Origin: Ruminococcus flavefaciens
GTDB taxonomy: Bacteria; Bacillota; Clostridia; Oscillospirales; Ruminococcaceae
Assembly (NCBI RefSeq): GCF_900108555.1
Contig: NZ_FNWV01000019.1
Coordinates: 1 to 32,363 of the forward strand
DNA length: 32,363 bases
Reading direction: 5' to 3'
Below are positions 30,912-32,363 of the stretch, one piece after another (the first letter of the stretch is position 1; every line of letters begins with the position of its first letter). A program made the position numbers and the translations under genes. The notes under the pieces are model-generated. The model saw only the letters and a program-made list of their open reading frames with translations. It searched no databases and was not told the origin of the DNA.

Positions 30912-32213
30912 GTGCAAAAATACTGTAATATTGTCAAAAATAAGCTTAACACTCTTATCATCAACATGGAGAAAAATATCTCTGATTTTGTAGTTGATCC
31001 TAAGAGAGATTTTATTCGAAAAAGCGAGCTGTCTTTCTCAAAAACAATGCGGTTTATTTTGAGTATGGGCAGCCAGACTCTTAGCAGTGAGCTTATGGAG
31101 TTTTATGGCCTGGATCAGAAAGCAGTGTCGGTTTCAGCTGTTGTTCAGAGAAGAGCCAAGATACTGCCTGCTGCATTTCTTCATTTGTTCCATAAATTAA
31201 ACGAGTCATTTTCTCAGACCTGTTTCTTTCATGGTTACAGACTTTATGCTGTGGATGGTTCTGATATACATATTCCCACTATCCATGATGACCACAACAC
31301 TCATTACAACGCTAATATTGATTCAAAAGGATACAATCTTATGCATCTGAATGCATTGTATGACCTTATGAACCGTAGATATATCGATGCTGTTTTACAG
31401 GACAGTCGATGCGAAAATGAGCATACCGCTCTCATAAGTATGGCAAAAAAGTTGAGCGAAGATTCAATTATCATTGCTGACAGAGGATATGAAGCATACA
31501 ATACTATTGCTCACCTTGAAAATAATGGCTTGAAATACGTTATCAGAATCAAAACAACAGCAGGAATTGCCCAGAAATTCAATATTCCAGCCGATAAAGA
31601 GACAGACTTTACTGCTGATATTCTTCTTACAAGAAGACAAACAAATGAAGTTAAGTCGAATCCTGATAAATTTAGATTCCTTAATTCGCAGGTCGTTTTT
31701 GATTTTCTTCCGAAGTGTTCGAAAGATACCTATCCGCTAAAATTTCGCATCATTAGAATCAAGATATCTGAAGATAACTATGAGACCATTGTTACCAATC
31801 TCTGTGATGATGAGTTCTCTGCCGAAGATATCAAGATGATCTACAAAATGCGCTGGGGGATCGAGACTTCATTCAGAGAGCTAAAATACCATGTTGGTCT
31901 TATTGCTTTCCATTCAAAGAGAAAGGACTGCGTGATACAGGAAATCTTTGCAAGTCTTATCATGTATAACTTCTCTATGCTGATTACCGAAAATATCACC
32001 ATAGATGACGATAAGCATAATGATTACCGCTATAAAATCAATTATGCTTTTGCTATACATATCTGCATCAAATTCTTTCGCTCTGCACACGCAAATCCTT
32101 TACTTGTGGAAGAACTGATAGCAAGAAACAAGTGTCCTGTCAGACCTGATCGTATTGCTGATAGAAAAACTCGTTGCCATTCTGCTATCGGCTTCAATTA
32201 CAGGTTATCATAA
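30912..32213 (+). CDS. IS4-family DDE transposase
   Basis: A 433-residue transposase. The first Asp is in RLYAVDGSDIHIP and the second in IIIADRGYEAYNTI. The Y-(2)-R-(3)-E-(6)-K signature YKMRWGIETSFRELK is characteristic of IS4-family enzymes. The start is GTG 30912, with TTGGAGGT eight bases upstream; the frame extends 37 codons upstream without an RBS and through terminator and leader DNA. It appears intact and could be active. Confidence 0.85.
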   Translation: MQKYCNIVKNKLNTLIINMEKNISDFVVDPKRDFIRKSELSFSKTMRFILSMGSQTLSSELMEFYGLDQKAVSVSAVVQRRAKILPAAFLHLFHKLNESFSQTCFFHGYRLYAVDGSDIHIPTIHDDHNTHYNANIDSKGYNLMHLNALYDLMNRRYIDAVLQDSRCENEHTALISMAKKLSEDSIIIADRGYEAYNTIAHLENNGLKYVIRIKTTAGIAQKFNIPADKETDFTADILLTRRQTNEVKSNPDKFRFLNSQVVFDFLPKCSKDTYPLKFRIIRIKISEDNYETIVTNLCDDEFSAEDIKMIYKMRWGIETSFRELKYHVGLIAFHSKRKDCVIQEIFASLIMYNFSMLITENITIDDDKHNDYRYKINYAFAIHICIKFFRSAHANPLLVEELIARNKCPVRPDRIADRKTRCHSAIGFNYRLS

Positions 32214-32289
32214 TTATTTGCTTATGTCAATCTTTTTTCAGGCAGATCTCGTATCTGTCTTTTCGTCATGCAATTTTGGCGAATGTAAT

Positions 32290-32337
32290 AACAGGAGTAT
32301 GCCTGGTAATATTCCCAACATACTCCTGTTCCTTTAG
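32290..32337 (+). terminator. Terminator at the right end of the IS
   Basis: AACAGGAGTATG (32290-32301) pairs with CATACTCCTGTT (32319-32330) around a 17-nt loop, followed by CCTTTAG. The T-run is weak. Confidence 0.6.
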
Positions 32338-32363
32338 CGTATTTGGTTAGCTTAATGACATTA

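Larger units (their letters stand above)
30747..32363 (+). mobile_element. IS4-type insertion sequence
   Basis: The left end 30747-30763 reads TAATGTCATTAAGCTAA and the same 17 bases occur inverted at 32347-32363, the last bases of the window. One transposase gene lies between, plus terminators near both ends (30774-30814 and 32290-32337) that would shield it from outside transcription. The total is about 1617 bp. Because the window stops at the repeat, the target duplication cannot be checked. It breaks a serine resolvase gene. Confidence 0.85.

Overview
The window looks like accessory DNA from a gut Firmicute, most likely a Ruminococcus or another Oscillospiraceae/Lachnospiraceae relative. 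The reasons are strong AGGAGG-type ribosome binding sites, near-consensus sigma-A promoters, GTG and TTG starts, Tn916-type integrases, and DUF6809, DUF960 and VanZ-like proteins. This is inference from gene content; no rRNA or complete tRNA is present. Almost the whole window is mobile-element DNA, built from at least two elements joined end to end plus two insertion sequences.

Region A (1-10424) is a mobilizable integrative element. It carries the 5' part of a gene resembling eukaryotic-type RNA-dependent RNA polymerases (minus strand, cut by the window edge). A RepA-like ATPase, a MobC/MOBP relaxase pair and a coiled-coil membrane protein written in another frame inside the relaxase gene follow. 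An IS1182-family insertion separates these from a DUF6809 gene and a coupled leader ORF, excisionase and tyrosine integrase. A VanZ-like gene and a second, closely related integrase complete the region. The second integrase stops about 130 bp before a copy of the 3' end of tRNA-Trp (about 10425-10452), which reads as an attachment site.

Region B (10453 to at least 16620, all minus strand) begins on the other side of that att site with a third, unrelated integrase pointing at it. Two paralogous small regulators, a 1025-residue protein with a C-terminal HerA/VirD4-type ATPase and a second RepA-like ATPase follow. No relaxase lies next to these genes. Tandem perfect hairpins sharing a GTGACAGTA motif lie between the two ATPase genes.

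Region C (16.8-25.4 kb, minus strand) is cargo or defence: an ImmA/IrrE-type metallopeptidase with a C-terminal HTH, a type IIG restriction-modification enzyme with a companion adenine methyltransferase, and a PhzF-GNAT operon.

Region D (25.4-30.7 kb) holds a very small mobilization module (RHH protein plus a 197-residue relaxase-like protein) downstream of a long alternating purine-pyrimidine/AT-rich tract, and a DUF1848 gene. On the plus strand follow a DUF960 gene and a tight three-gene cassette: a zinc-ribbon amidoligase, a 52-residue peptide and a class II glutamine amidotransferase. Next comes a three-subsite resolvase recombination site in front of a serine resolvase gene. That gene is broken after 13 codons by an IS4-type element whose right inverted repeat ends at the last base of the window.

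The most interesting items are the RdRP-like gene in a mobilizable element, the amidoligase-peptide-amidotransferase cassette, the tRNA-Trp junction between two facing integrases, the minimal relaxase, and the DUF-HerA element without a relaxase.
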